NCBI RefSeq assembly: GCF_000409775.1
Contig: NZ_KE332395.1
Span: 1-64,000, forward strand
Source: Litchfieldella anticariensis FP35 = DSM 16096
GTDB lineage: Bacteria; Pseudomonadota; Gammaproteobacteria; Pseudomonadales; Halomonadaceae
Direction: 5' to 3'
Length of the DNA: 64,000 nucleotides
Shown: piece by piece, positions 26,426 through 35,240 of the stretch
Numbering within the stretch: the first letter of the stretch is position 1
Layout of the letters: every line of letters starts with the position of its first letter
Notes under the pieces: model-generated
Told to the model about the DNA's origin: nothing
Seen by the model: the letters and a program-made list of their open reading frames with translations, nothing else
The model's database searches: none
Position numbers and translations under genes: made by a program

Positions 26426-26890
26426 ATGGAGGCACTGTTATCGCTGTTCGAGCAGTCATCGCTAGCCCAATGGATGCGGGTCTCGCGCTGGGGTTATGCA
26501 TCGGTCAATACGCTGCATGTGCTGGGAATTGCCCTGCTAGTAGGCGCCATCGTACCGCTTGATCTACGCCTGCTGGGATGGTGGCGCAACATTTCCCTCG
26601 AGCCGTTGGCCCGTTTGCTACAGAGTGCCGCGATCACTGGGTTGCTGCTGGTGCTTGCTACCGGGCCATTGCTATTCATCGGCCGGGCCACCGAATATGC
26701 CGCACAGCCGCTATTCCTGATCAAGCTAAGCCTGATCGCTCTGGCGATAACCAACGCTTTGGTACTCAATCTCGGCTCAGGACTGGCAAGCGCCTCAGCA
26801 TTGCGTCTGCGCATCGCCGGCGGCATTTCCCTGCTGCTGTGGCCAGCCATCGTGATCGCCGGGCGCTTTCTCGGTTTCGTCGCTGACTGA
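26426..26890 (+). CDS. small integral membrane protein (DUF6644/DUF2214-like)
   Basis: A 154-residue membrane protein with four predicted helices (about residues 25-45, 63-83, 92-112 and 130-150). The segment RVSRWGYASVNTLHVLGIALLVG resembles small DUF6644-type membrane proteins often found next to DUF6152 proteins. It may anchor or partner the upstream exported protein. No function can be assigned. Confidence 0.6.
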   Translation: MEALLSLFEQSSLAQWMRVSRWGYASVNTLHVLGIALLVGAIVPLDLRLLGWWRNISLEPLARLLQSAAITGLLLVLATGPLLFIGRATEYAAQPLFLIKLSLIALAITNALVLNLGSGLASASALRLRIAGGISLLLWPAIVIAGRFLGFVAD

Positions 26891-26943
26891 AGGCTCGTCA
26901 CAGCCATGGACGACCTCTTGTGGCCATCCCATACCAATTCGAT

Positions 26944-28356
26944 CTAGTCCGCAAACCGTATGGATTGCATCACTGCCAGGCCTCCTTCCACCCCCAGGCT
27001 CGCCACCACCAGCAACATGATGCTGATCAGCATTGCCAGCCGAGACCACAGCCCCAGCACATGCGTCTCGCCTTGCGATGTCTTGAAGATCATCACCGCC
27101 ACCACCCGCAGGTAGTAGTACAGAGAGACGAGCGTATTGATCGCGGCGACCACCGCCAGCCAAGGGTAGCCGGCATCGATGGTCACCTCGAAGAGCAGGA
27201 ACTTGCCGAAGAAGCCAGCCAAAGGCGGAATGCCTACCAATGACAGCATTGCCACGATCAGCACGATGGCGGCGAGGGGTTGTCGACATGCCAGACCGCG
27301 ATAGTCGTCAAGTTCGGTGCGTCCACGCAGGTGCGTCACCACGCTGAACGCCGCAAGATTGGCCAAGGCATAAGCCACGAGGAAGGCCAACAGCGCCCTC
27401 AGTGCCTGTGGCGCGATACCGACCACCACCACTGCCATCAGCGTATAGCCCGACTGCGATACCGATGACCAGCCAAGCAGGCGCCTGACGTCGGTCTGAC
27501 GTAATGCCGCCAGATTGCCCAAGGTCATGGTGACCACCGCTATCAGCGCCACAATGGCCGGCCAGATCTGACTCGCCGGTAGTAGAGAAACGAAACGCGC
27601 CAGCGCTACCGCCGCGCCAACCTTGGGAGCAACGGTCAACAACGCGGCAACCGGTGCCGGCGCCGCCTGGGCAACGTCAGGCATCCAGACATGCGCAGGG
27701 AACGCCGCCAACTTGAAGCTCAGGCCGACCACGATGCAGGCAGTGGCGATACTCAATGCCAGCGGAGCCCCATCGCCACTCTCACCAAGTGCCTCAGCCA
27801 TGTGCTGGTAATCGGTATCGCCGACCAGACCGAACAATACCACCACGCCGATCGTCAGCAATGCATTGGTCAAGGCGCCGACCAGGAAATACTTCATCCC
27901 CGCTTCCAGCGCCGGGGGCCAGGCGCGGTGAAAGGCCACTAGTGGATAGCTGGAGGCCGAGGAAAGCAACACCCCTAACACCAGCTCCATGGTGTCGCTC
28001 GCCGATGCCATCATGATCACGCCAAGCAGCGTGAACAGACATAGCGCGTAGTACTCACCGTGCCGGCGATCACTATGCATCCAATCCGGCGATAGCAGTA
28101 CGACCACCATTCCGCTCAGCAATATCAATAATTTGGCAACGATCGCCGGGGCATCCAGCGCCCAGACACCAGAAAAGGTCAGCCCAGGAGCCTGCTGCCA
28201 CTGCATCAGGGACAAGACGGAGGCCACGCCCAGGATGACCAGCGTCAAACCGGCAGCCCAATCCTGGCGCTGTTGTGGCGCAAACGCCGTGAACAATACG
28301 ACGATCACCGCGCCGACCAAAATGACGATTTCGGGAAGCAGGTCACCGACTGGCAT
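26944..28356 (-). CDS. NuoN-like antiporter subunit of a complex I-like machine
   Basis: A 470-residue membrane protein with about 14 helices, homologous to NuoN. The proton-channel lysines are present: GLSFKLAAFPAHVWMPDV and APAPVAALLTVAPKVGA match the family pattern. The usual TM5 glutamate (GLELLSL in canonical NuoN) is replaced: here the segment reads VLGVLLSSASSYPLVAF. It is the last gene of the eight-gene operon; its ATG overlaps the nuoM-like stop by one base (TGATG). It is convergent with the DUF6644-type gene. Whether it still pumps protons or carries sodium is unknown. Confidence 0.82.
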   Translation of the reverse strand: MPVGDLLPEIVILVGAVIVVLFTAFAPQQRQDWAAGLTLVILGVASVLSLMQWQQAPGLTFSGVWALDAPAIVAKLLILLSGMVVVLLSPDWMHSDRRHGEYYALCLFTLLGVIMMASASDTMELVLGVLLSSASSYPLVAFHRAWPPALEAGMKYFLVGALTNALLTIGVVVLFGLVGDTDYQHMAEALGESGDGAPLALSIATACIVVGLSFKLAAFPAHVWMPDVAQAAPAPVAALLTVAPKVGAAVALARFVSLLPASQIWPAIVALIAVVTMTLGNLAALRQTDVRRLLGWSSVSQSGYTLMAVVVVGIAPQALRALLAFLVAYALANLAAFSVVTHLRGRTELDDYRGLACRQPLAAIVLIVAMLSLVGIPPLAGFFGKFLLFEVTIDAGYPWLAVVAAINTLVSLYYYLRVVAVMIFKTSQGETHVLGLWSRLAMLISIMLLVVASLGVEGGLAVMQSIRFAD

Positions 28357-29843
28357 CAGCGACCTCCCACCAGCACCGAGGATGATGCCTCAATGAGGGT
28401 GAGCAGGAAGCGTGGAGAAACGCCAATCACCACGATGCCCAATGCCAATACGGCGAGAACACCCCACTCGGCTCGGCCCAATTCGGGGAATTCGCCAAGA
28501 TGCGATGGCAATCGGCCGAAGAACAAGCGGCGTAGCATGTCCAGAAACAAGGCAGCGGTAATCAGAATACCGATGATGCCGAGCACCGCCAGCCATGGAT
28601 AGACCGCGAAGGTGCCGGTAAACACCTGGAATTCTGCAACGAAGCCAGCCAGGCCCGGCATGCCCAGGCTGGCGAAGGCTGCCAGCACCGTGAAACCGGT
28701 CAAAAGTGGCGCCTGATGGGCCAGACCACCGTAGTGGTCCAGATCATATTCGCCAGTACGTTGCCAGAACGATCCAGAAATCAGGAATAATGCCCCGGTG
28801 ATCAAACCGTGCGCGACCATCTCTACCGTTGCACCGGTCAACGCCAGTTGGCGCGCTGCCTGGTTATCACTCACCAGCGCCGCGGCAACCGCAATACCTA
28901 ACACCGTATAGCCCATGTGATTGATCGAGGTATAAGCGATACGTCGCTTGAGATTTTTCTGACCCAGCGCCACCAGTGCACCGTAGAGAATCGCCACCAG
29001 CGCGATAATGGCGATGGGCAGTGCATAGTGAGCGAAGGTGACATGCATCATCGCAAATGGCAGGCGAATCATGCCGTAGGTCCCCATCTTGAGCAGCACC
29101 CCAGCAAGGATGGCCGAAGCCGGCCCCGGCGCATCGACGTGAGCCGGAGGCAACCAGGTATGCAACGGCACCAACGGCGTCTTGATCGCCAGCCCTAGCA
29201 TTAGTCCCAGGAATATCAACCCGGCATAAAGGCCAGTTCCCGCCAAGGGCTGTTGCTCGATGAGCACGCGCATGTCGAACGTCGGAGTGTCGAGCGACAG
29301 GTAGAGCCCGATGATCCCGAGCAACAGCAATAGCGAACCAGCAAAGGTGTACAGAAAGAACTTGAGCGCCGCGGTCTGCGCTTCCCCGTGGCCCCAACGC
29401 CCGATCAGAAAGAACATGCCCACCAGGGTCAGGTCGAAGAATACGTAGAACAGCAACAGATCCAGCGCCAGGAACACGCCTAGTGACATGGTTTGCAAGA
29501 ACAGCAGCCACGCGTAGTACTGACGCGGTTGGTCACCGGCATCGAACGGATAGAGGATTGCCGCGACGAACAGCAGAGCGCTCATCGTCGCCACGACCAA
29601 TGCGATGCCATCCACACCGACGCGATAGGCCATACCCAGGGACGGCACCCAGTTCACCTCGTCAACATGCTGGAACAAGGAGCCAGCCGGATCGAATCCC
29701 ATCCATGCCACGACCAGCGCCAATAGCGACAATGAAGCAAACCCCGCAGCGACTCGACGGGCCTGCAACGCACTTATGTGCGGGGTACCGACAAGTGCAA
29801 TGGCGCCAAGTAAGGGCAAGGCGAGAGCAGTGCTTAGAATCAC
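28356..29843 (-). CDS. NuoM-like antiporter subunit of a complex I-like machine
   Basis: A 495-residue NuoM homologue with about 14 helices. Conserved segments include IKTPLVPLHTWLPPAHVDAPGPASAILAGVLLKMG and KRRIAYTSINHMGY, with both channel lysines. The TM5 acidic residue is Asp instead of Glu (FDLTLVGMFFLIGRWG). I place the start at the GTG at 29843, which overlaps the nuoL-like stop by 4 bases (GTGA); the longer frame would run inside nuoL. The tight coupling suggests stoichiometric synthesis with the neighbours. Confidence 0.85.
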   Translation of the reverse strand: MILSTALALPLLGAIALVGTPHISALQARRVAAGFASLSLLALVVAWMGFDPAGSLFQHVDEVNWVPSLGMAYRVGVDGIALVVATMSALLFVAAILYPFDAGDQPRQYYAWLLFLQTMSLGVFLALDLLLFYVFFDLTLVGMFFLIGRWGHGEAQTAALKFFLYTFAGSLLLLLGIIGLYLSLDTPTFDMRVLIEQQPLAGTGLYAGLIFLGLMLGLAIKTPLVPLHTWLPPAHVDAPGPASAILAGVLLKMGTYGMIRLPFAMMHVTFAHYALPIAIIALVAILYGALVALGQKNLKRRIAYTSINHMGYTVLGIAVAAALVSDNQAARQLALTGATVEMVAHGLITGALFLISGSFWQRTGEYDLDHYGGLAHQAPLLTGFTVLAAFASLGMPGLAGFVAEFQVFTGTFAVYPWLAVLGIIGILITAALFLDMLRRLFFGRLPSHLGEFPELGRAEWGVLAVLALGIVVIGVSPRFLLTLIEASSSVLVGGR

Positions 29844-31705
29844 AGGTAGGCTCCTAGCAATAGAATCACGACAATGAGCCCGAAGCCGACCACGATACCG
29901 CTGTAGTAGTGATGCATCTGACCGCTCTGAGCCTGACGGGCCCATTGCCCACCCCATTTAGTCAGACGCGACAGTCCTCCCGGCACGCCCTCGGCCAGCC
30001 ACTCAGCACGACTCGCATTCCATCTTGCCAACCACCGGGCACAGCGGGCCGTGCCACGCAGCCCGGCATCAACGACATGATCATCGAAACGTGCCAAAGA
30101 CATGCCGAATGTCAACGTGGTGGCGGCCGCTCCTTGTGCCAGCTTCGGCAAGCCGAACCATTCCCCGGCATGGACCTGCCAGCCATGCGGTATCGTCGAA
30201 CGCTCACCACGCACCATGCTCGCTCCAGCGACGATGCCCAATACGGCCAAGCCCAGAGAAAGCGCCAACAGCCAGAGATGACCGGAAGGCAAAGAGAGGC
30301 CTAGTGGCTCGATGACCGCCTGATGCGCTGACGGCGACCACCACAGCGAGAGCCCCAAGGTAGCCAGAGTCAACGCAGCCAGCGCCCCTAGTTCGGGCAC
30401 CGAAGAAATGCGAGAACCAAGCAACCCATCGCGCTCATGCCAGCCATACGCCAGCAGTTGAAAGCGCGTGGCATATAACGCACTCAGGCACCCGGCAACG
30501 GCCACGAGCAAGGCCAGCCATAGCGACTGATGACTGGCGGCGGATACGACCTGCTCCTTGCTCCAAGCCGCCCCCAGCGGAAATATTCCCGCTAGTGCCA
30601 GACTCGAGACCAACGTGATGACCGCTACGCGCGGCATACGACGGCCTAGGCGCATATCGGCCAACCTATAGCTACCGGCATGACGCTCGGCCAAGCCTGC
30701 CGAGAGAAACATGCCCGCCTTCAGACAGGCGTGGGCGATGAAATGCAACAGAGCCACACCGGGAAAACCGGCTCCGATCGCCACCCACATCAACCCGTAC
30801 TGCGCCGAGGTCGATGCTGCCAACAGCTTCTTGGCATGCCCTTGGAAGGTGGCAACCACGCCGCCGGCCAGTGCCGTGGCCAGACCAATGGTGACGGTCA
30901 ATGGCATGAACCAGACAACAGCGGCCAGTTCCGGCTGCAAGCGCGCAAGCAGATAGATACCCGCGGCCACCATGGTCGCCGCATGCAGTAGTGCCGATAC
31001 CGACACCGGCCCCGACATCGCCGCAAACAACCAGAATGAGAACGGGATCTGCGCCGACTTGGCCGCCGCCGCTAGTATGATGCCGGCCGCTGCCACCTGC
31101 AGCAGGCCACCGTCGAGTACACCCAGCGCCGTATAGCCGAAACTGCCGGTGCCGGCGAAAACCGCCGCTGCAGCGATATACAATCCAAGATCGCCGAGCC
31201 GGGTGACCAGGAACGCCGTCGCGGCATCGCGTGGAATATCGCGCTCTCCCCAATGGTGGGAGATCAACGCCCAGGAGCAGGCCCCAACCAACTCCCAAGC
31301 GATCAGCAAGGTTAAGAGGTCACCCGCCAATACCAGCAACTGCATGGCACCGATGAAGGCCACTATCAGTGCCACTAGTCGGGCGCCATTGCCTCCGACA
31401 CCCTCACGCCCCGTATTCCGAGGCAACTCGTGGTACCCGGAATAGACGACGATGGGTAGCGCAATCAACGGCACCGCCAACGTGAACAGCATACCGGGTG
31501 TGGATAACTTCAGCGTCAGGACCAGCGCTTCGCTCCAGCGGTAGCTGCCACCCCAGTCGTTCATTATCGCCACCGCCGCCAACACCAGGGCGACAATGAC
31601 GCCTCCTACCGCACTCAATATCAGCACGGCACGACGACACCATCGTCCATACACATAGACGAGCAACGCACACAACAACGGCAACAGCGGCACCGACCAC
31701 AGCAT
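29840..31705 (-). CDS. NuoL-like antiporter subunit of a complex I-like machine
   Basis: A 621-residue NuoL homologue. It retains the key antiporter features: TM5 Glu (LLIAWELVGACSWALI), TM7 Lys (AAKSAQIPFSFWLFAAM, SVSALLHAATMVAAG) and TM8 Lys (HAKKLLAASTSAQYGLM). The C-terminal 130 residues contain a long hydrophilic or amphipathic stretch and a last helix, consistent with the lateral helix and TM16 of NuoL. Start at 31705 overlaps the nuoK-like stop by one base (TAATG). Confidence 0.87.
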   Translation of the reverse strand: MLWSVPLLPLLCALLVYVYGRWCRRAVLILSAVGGVIVALVLAAVAIMNDWGGSYRWSEALVLTLKLSTPGMLFTLAVPLIALPIVVYSGYHELPRNTGREGVGGNGARLVALIVAFIGAMQLLVLAGDLLTLLIAWELVGACSWALISHHWGERDIPRDAATAFLVTRLGDLGLYIAAAAVFAGTGSFGYTALGVLDGGLLQVAAAGIILAAAAKSAQIPFSFWLFAAMSGPVSVSALLHAATMVAAGIYLLARLQPELAAVVWFMPLTVTIGLATALAGGVVATFQGHAKKLLAASTSAQYGLMWVAIGAGFPGVALLHFIAHACLKAGMFLSAGLAERHAGSYRLADMRLGRRMPRVAVITLVSSLALAGIFPLGAAWSKEQVVSAASHQSLWLALLVAVAGCLSALYATRFQLLAYGWHERDGLLGSRISSVPELGALAALTLATLGLSLWWSPSAHQAVIEPLGLSLPSGHLWLLALSLGLAVLGIVAGASMVRGERSTIPHGWQVHAGEWFGLPKLAQGAAATTLTFGMSLARFDDHVVDAGLRGTARCARWLARWNASRAEWLAEGVPGGLSRLTKWGGQWARQAQSGQMHHYYSGIVVGFGLIVVILLLGAYL

Positions 31706-32010
31706 TACTGCTTCAACTCGCTCAATGCTTCGGTCATGTCGGCCTGTTTGCCGCGATAGACCGCGACGACCAGTGCGAAGCCCATGGCCATCTCAATGGC
31801 CATTACCGCCATGACAATGATGGTCAGCAACTGCCCCTCCGGCGCGCCTGCCCCGCTCAAGGCCCAGAACGCCACGGCGGCGAGCATCACACCATTGAGC
31901 ATCAGTTCCAGTCCCATCATCAGCATGACGAAGGATTGCTGAGACAACGCACCGTACAAGCCGATGCCTATCAATGCGGCGGCCAACAGCAATAATGTCA
32001 CCAGCGTCAT
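31705..32010 (-). CDS. NuoK-like subunit of a complex I-like machine
   Basis: A 101-residue, three-helix protein. Both glutamates important in NuoK are kept (GLELMLN near residue 34 and AIEMAMG near 71), so the E-channel part of this subunit looks intact. The start at 32010 is set by a strong AAGGAGG site; the family length is about 100. The gene lies 31 bases after the nuoJ-like stop. Confidence 0.88.
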   Translation of the reverse strand: MTLVTLLLLAAALIGIGLYGALSQQSFVMLMMGLELMLNGVMLAAVAFWALSGAGAPEGQLLTIIVMAVMAIEMAMGFALVVAVYRGKQADMTEALSELKQ

Positions 32011-32041
32011 CCACACCTCCTTGCGTGCAAGTAGTGCCTGC

Positions 32042-32665
32042 CTAGTGATGGTGATGATGGTGGTGCTCATGGCCACCATCCTGGTCCTCCTTGGGCTTGC
32101 CCGCCGGATCGCCACCAGGCGCCAGCCCTGGTGGTAACGAGCCTTCGTTCGCGGCACCATATCGCCCACGATGGCTCGATAGCACCACCACACCGATCAT
32201 CGTGGCGAGCAGCACGACGGCGGCCGATTCGAAAATCAGCATCGAGCCACCGAGCATCTCATGCCCCAGAGACGCCACCGGTTCGAGGCCGGCCGGTAGC
32301 GGCCGGTTGGGAAAGCGGGTCAGCAGTGCCATTAAGCCCAGCACCAGGAAAGCGGTCACGCCAGCCCCCATCGAGATACGGTGCTGGTGGACCATCACCA
32401 TGGGATTCAGACCCGCCGGGTTCATCATGAACATGACCATGAACAGCGCCATGACCATCATCTCCACACCCATCATGAAGAACATCGCCACTCCCAGGTA
32501 TTCAGCAGCCAGCAGCAGCATGATCGCGCCCACGGCGATGAACGACAGCAATAGAAAGAACGAGGCCCTCACCATCGAATCGGTGCGGAATACCCGCCAT
32601 CCCGAGACCACCGCCAGGACGGCCAACAGCAGGAAAGCAATATCGACAAGGATTCCGTGATTCAT
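32042..32665 (-). CDS. NuoJ-like subunit with histidine-rich C-terminus
   Basis: A 207-residue protein with five helices. It aligns in layout with NuoJ, but the TM3 region, which in NuoJ carries a conserved pi-bulge with YAGA-like residues, reads LGVAMFFMMGVEMMVMALFM. It is rich in methionine and has an extra glutamate. The C-terminus is a hydrophilic tail ending GGHEHHHHHHH, a natural run of seven histidines. Start 32665 is preferred because its GAGG site is at proper distance; an ATG two codons earlier is too close. Confidence 0.78.
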   Translation of the reverse strand: MNHGILVDIAFLLLAVLAVVSGWRVFRTDSMVRASFFLLLSFIAVGAIMLLLAAEYLGVAMFFMMGVEMMVMALFMVMFMMNPAGLNPMVMVHQHRISMGAGVTAFLVLGLMALLTRFPNRPLPAGLEPVASLGHEMLGGSMLIFESAAVVLLATMIGVVVLSSHRGRYGAANEGSLPPGLAPGGDPAGKPKEDQDGGHEHHHHHHH

Positions 32666-32674
32666 GACCATTCC

Positions 32675-33604
32675 TCACTGCCAGAGCGCCGCGACGCCCG
32701 CCCATATCAGGTCGACAAACGCCAGTGGCAGCAGTACCACCCACATCCCCGTCACACAGCGCTCCGGCGCAACACGAGGCACGACACGACCGAGCCACAG
32801 CAACACGGCGAGCACAGCCAGCATTTTCACGACCATCCACAACGGTCCCGATAGCCAGGGTCCTAGCCAACCTCCTAGAAAAGCACTTGCCGCAATGCCA
32901 CTGAAGGCCACCAGCATCGCTGCACGGGCGACATCCCAGACCAGCCGTGGCGGTCCCGAGACTTCACTGGCGGTTCCGCCGGCCAGATCCGTTGAGTCGG
33001 CGAGGTTGAGCGGCCCCCAAAACGTCATGCCCAAACCGACGACCAGGAACAACGGCAACCCCAGCGGCTGACGCACGACATTCCACAAGCCCTCCTGCGA
33101 CATCACGACTTGCGTGAGCTGCAACGACTCGGCGGGTAGCGCCACGCCGATCAGCACGAACATGCTGATCAGCAGGTAGGAAAGCCCCAAGGCGACATAA
33201 CGATAGGCGCCAATCAAGGCCAACGGTGCATTGGCCGACCAGCCGTGCAGAAAGATCACCACCGTGGCCAACGCTTCCACACTGCCCCATAACACCACAC
33301 TGGTGGCTAAATCGGTCGCCACCAACGTCTCCGACCAGGGCACCAACGCCAGGCCCGTTGCGGCCAAGGCCAGATAGAGCGCCGGCGCTAGCCGCCAGGC
33401 CCGCCCATCGGGGGCCTCGGTAACATTGGCCTGCTGAACCAATAACCAGGCACCGCGTGTCAATGGAGACAGCCAGGGGTTGCCCGCTCGCGGAGCCCCG
33501 AGGCGGGTAGCGATCACGCGGTCCATGACCGCGACCGAATAGGCTCCACCCACCAACACCGCAAGAACGACGATGATTGGCAGAACCATCTCGTTCAGGA
33601 TCAT
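32675..33604 (-). CDS. NuoH-like subunit with altered quinone-channel residues
   Basis: A 309-residue protein with about eight helices, homologous to NuoH. The motif GWSANAPLALIGAYRYVALGLSY (about residues 121-143) parallels GWASN-KYALLGALRA-AQ-VSYE of NuoH, but the glutamate after SY is Leu144. The quinone-loop segment, normally FDLPEAE-ELVAGY, reads LNLADSTDLAGG near residue 201, losing the acidic cluster. The ATG overlaps the fusion gene's stop by 4 bases. These changes argue against canonical quinone chemistry. Confidence 0.8.
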   Translation of the reverse strand: MILNEMVLPIIVVLAVLVGGAYSVAVMDRVIATRLGAPRAGNPWLSPLTRGAWLLVQQANVTEAPDGRAWRLAPALYLALAATGLALVPWSETLVATDLATSVVLWGSVEALATVVIFLHGWSANAPLALIGAYRYVALGLSYLLISMFVLIGVALPAESLQLTQVVMSQEGLWNVVRQPLGLPLFLVVGLGMTFWGPLNLADSTDLAGGTASEVSGPPRLVWDVARAAMLVAFSGIAASAFLGGWLGPWLSGPLWMVVKMLAVLAVLLWLGRVVPRVAPERCVTGMWVVLLPLAFVDLIWAGVAALWQ

Positions 33605-34902
33605 GACGAACGCTCCTCGCTCCTTGTCAGCGGCTTGTCCTCAACCAAGGGCCAATCCGAGAGCGCAGCAATATCCAGGCTAGCGATGGTTGCTAATGCA
33701 CTATCCCACTCCAGTCCGGGGATGATCTCGTCAAGCAATCGGCTGGCATCTGTCGGGCACCGCTCATCGGACCAAGGGCCTCGAGGTGTCTCGATGGCAA
33801 CGCTATTTTGAGTATGAAGATCTTCCCGGGCAGCTTGCTTCGCCAACTGCAATGACTGCTCGATTTCTGCCAGGATCTGCTGCCAGCGTGCTCGGGTATC
33901 GCCAGCGTTGTGAAATACCGGCGAGAACCCTAAGCGTTGGTAGTTGGCATCTTCACTGCGCAAATCATCATCGAGCCCAGCGGCACGACTCGCCGGGCCA
34001 CCAACCCGGCGCGCTTGCTCCACCTCGAGCACGCCACCATCCAAGGCGGCCAGGTAAAAGAAGCCATAGCGCTCCAGGCGGCGACGCAGCGCATCGGCTC
34101 GCGAGTCACTGGTCAAGCGCATGGCCAAGTGCAGGACATGCAAGGCGGCGGACTCCCACCCAGCCAAGCGCAGACCATGGAACAAGCGGTGAAGGTGGTA
34201 ACGTACCCGCGCGAGTTCGAGCCGGGCGATGGGGACCGATCGTTGTCGCGCGTCATGGAATACCGGGTCGAGTGCCACGAGATGGGGAAGAGATTGCGTG
34301 GTCCAACTCTGGACCAGATCGCCCTGCACGGTCACCTCTGCACTCATGCCAGGCGGAAAGGCGGGGAAAAACGGGCCTATACGAAAGGTCAGCGAATCGA
34401 GCGTCAGCCCATCGCGAATGTCGTCGTGCATGTTCATGGCCATGGGTCGGCCGTAGGGAACGCCCCCCATCATGCCCTCGCCACCATGGCCGTCATCGCC
34501 CAGCCCCTCCCAAGGATTGGGAGGATTGTCCGGCAGCAGGCGCGGTGAACTGCCTCGGCGCTGCAGCAGCAACTCACGATGGATAGCAGCCAACGCCCCC
34601 GGTAGTGCCTCGATATCATCGATACGCGTGGCATCTTCCAGTTCGGGAAGCGGTTCACAGCGAAACCACAGCGAGGAGGAAGGCCAAGGCAACTGATCGT
34701 GGACCCGGCGCAGCGCCTCGAGCAGATCGGGCTGCACACCGCCAGCCACCAACAGTACGCTGGCGTGGCGTGGCGAACCAACCAGTTCGATATTCGTCGC
34801 TTGCGCCAGACGACGCAGTACGACATCGCCTCCCATACCAAGCGCTGGGAACACCGGAACCGGCGTGAGCCCTGCCAGGCGGTGCAGCCAGCTCACTGCC
34901 AT
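33601..34902 (-). CDS. NuoB-NuoD-like fusion protein without Fe-S or quinone-site residues
   Basis: A 433-residue soluble protein. Residues about 40-80 resemble the NuoB core (SPRHASVLLVAGGVQPDLLE, then a DQLP turn), but the NuoB cysteine pair and later ligands are absent; only one cysteine (Cys82) lies nearby. A Gly/Met-rich linker (about 120-160) follows. Residues about 165-360 resemble NuoD: IGPFFPAFPPG in place of the MGPQHPSTHG quinone-site histidines, PIARLELARVRYHLHRL, SRAAGLDDDLRSED and a final helix EIEQSLQLAKQA. The start at 34902 overlaps the nuoA-like stop by 10 bases. I infer a structural connecting module that has lost redox function. Alternative: an uncharacterised family scaffold annotated as hypothetical. 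Confidence 0.7.
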   Translation of the reverse strand: MAVSWLHRLAGLTPVPVFPALGMGGDVVLRRLAQATNIELVGSPRHASVLLVAGGVQPDLLEALRRVHDQLPWPSSSLWFRCEPLPELEDATRIDDIEALPGALAAIHRELLLQRRGSSPRLLPDNPPNPWEGLGDDGHGGEGMMGGVPYGRPMAMNMHDDIRDGLTLDSLTFRIGPFFPAFPPGMSAEVTVQGDLVQSWTTQSLPHLVALDPVFHDARQRSVPIARLELARVRYHLHRLFHGLRLAGWESAALHVLHLAMRLTSDSRADALRRRLERYGFFYLAALDGGVLEVEQARRVGGPASRAAGLDDDLRSEDANYQRLGFSPVFHNAGDTRARWQQILAEIEQSLQLAKQAAREDLHTQNSVAIETPRGPWSDERCPTDASRLLDEIIPGLEWDSALATIASLDIAALSDWPLVEDKPLTRSEERSS

Positions 34903-35240
34903 TTGAACACTCCCTCGCGCCAGGCATAGACGATACCCACCGAGAGAATGGCGAGGAACATGCCCATCTCCATGACCGCCTTCAGCCCTTCCTCGACATA
35001 GACCACTGCCCATGGATACATGAACATCATCTCCATCTCGAAGGCGATGAGCAGCAAGGTCATGGGGTAATAGCGGACGTGATAGCGGTTCCAAGCGTGG
35101 GTATCCGGTGAACCTCCCCCCAAGAAGGGGGCACGCTGTGGATAGGTCGGCATCGAAGAATGACGCTGAGGCAGCCATTGCACGAGCCATCCTGCCCCGA
35201 GAGCAAATAGCAAAATAATGAAGAGTGTGAGCAGCTCCAT
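34893..35240 (-). CDS. NuoA-like subunit of a complex I-like machine
   Basis: A 115-residue protein with three helices. The second and third helices are well conserved (RYYPMTLLLIAFEMEMMFMYPWAVV, MFLAILSVGIVYAWREG). The first loop, where NuoA has a conserved YECG motif near the quinone site, reads APFLGGGSPDTHAWNRY and has no cysteine. It is the first gene of the operon. The start at 35240 (MELLTLF) gives a typical N-terminal helix. Confidence 0.8.
   Translation of the reverse strand: MELLTLFIILLFALGAGWLVQWLPQRHSSMPTYPQRAPFLGGGSPDTHAWNRYHVRYYPMTLLLIAFEMEMMFMYPWAVVYVEEGLKAVMEMGMFLAILSVGIVYAWREGVFKWQ

Noticed and set aside
26944-35240. Reading the nuo-like operon as ordinary respiratory complex I
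   Set aside because: NuoC, E, F, G and I are missing, and the NuoB, NuoD, NuoH and NuoA homologues lack defining residues.
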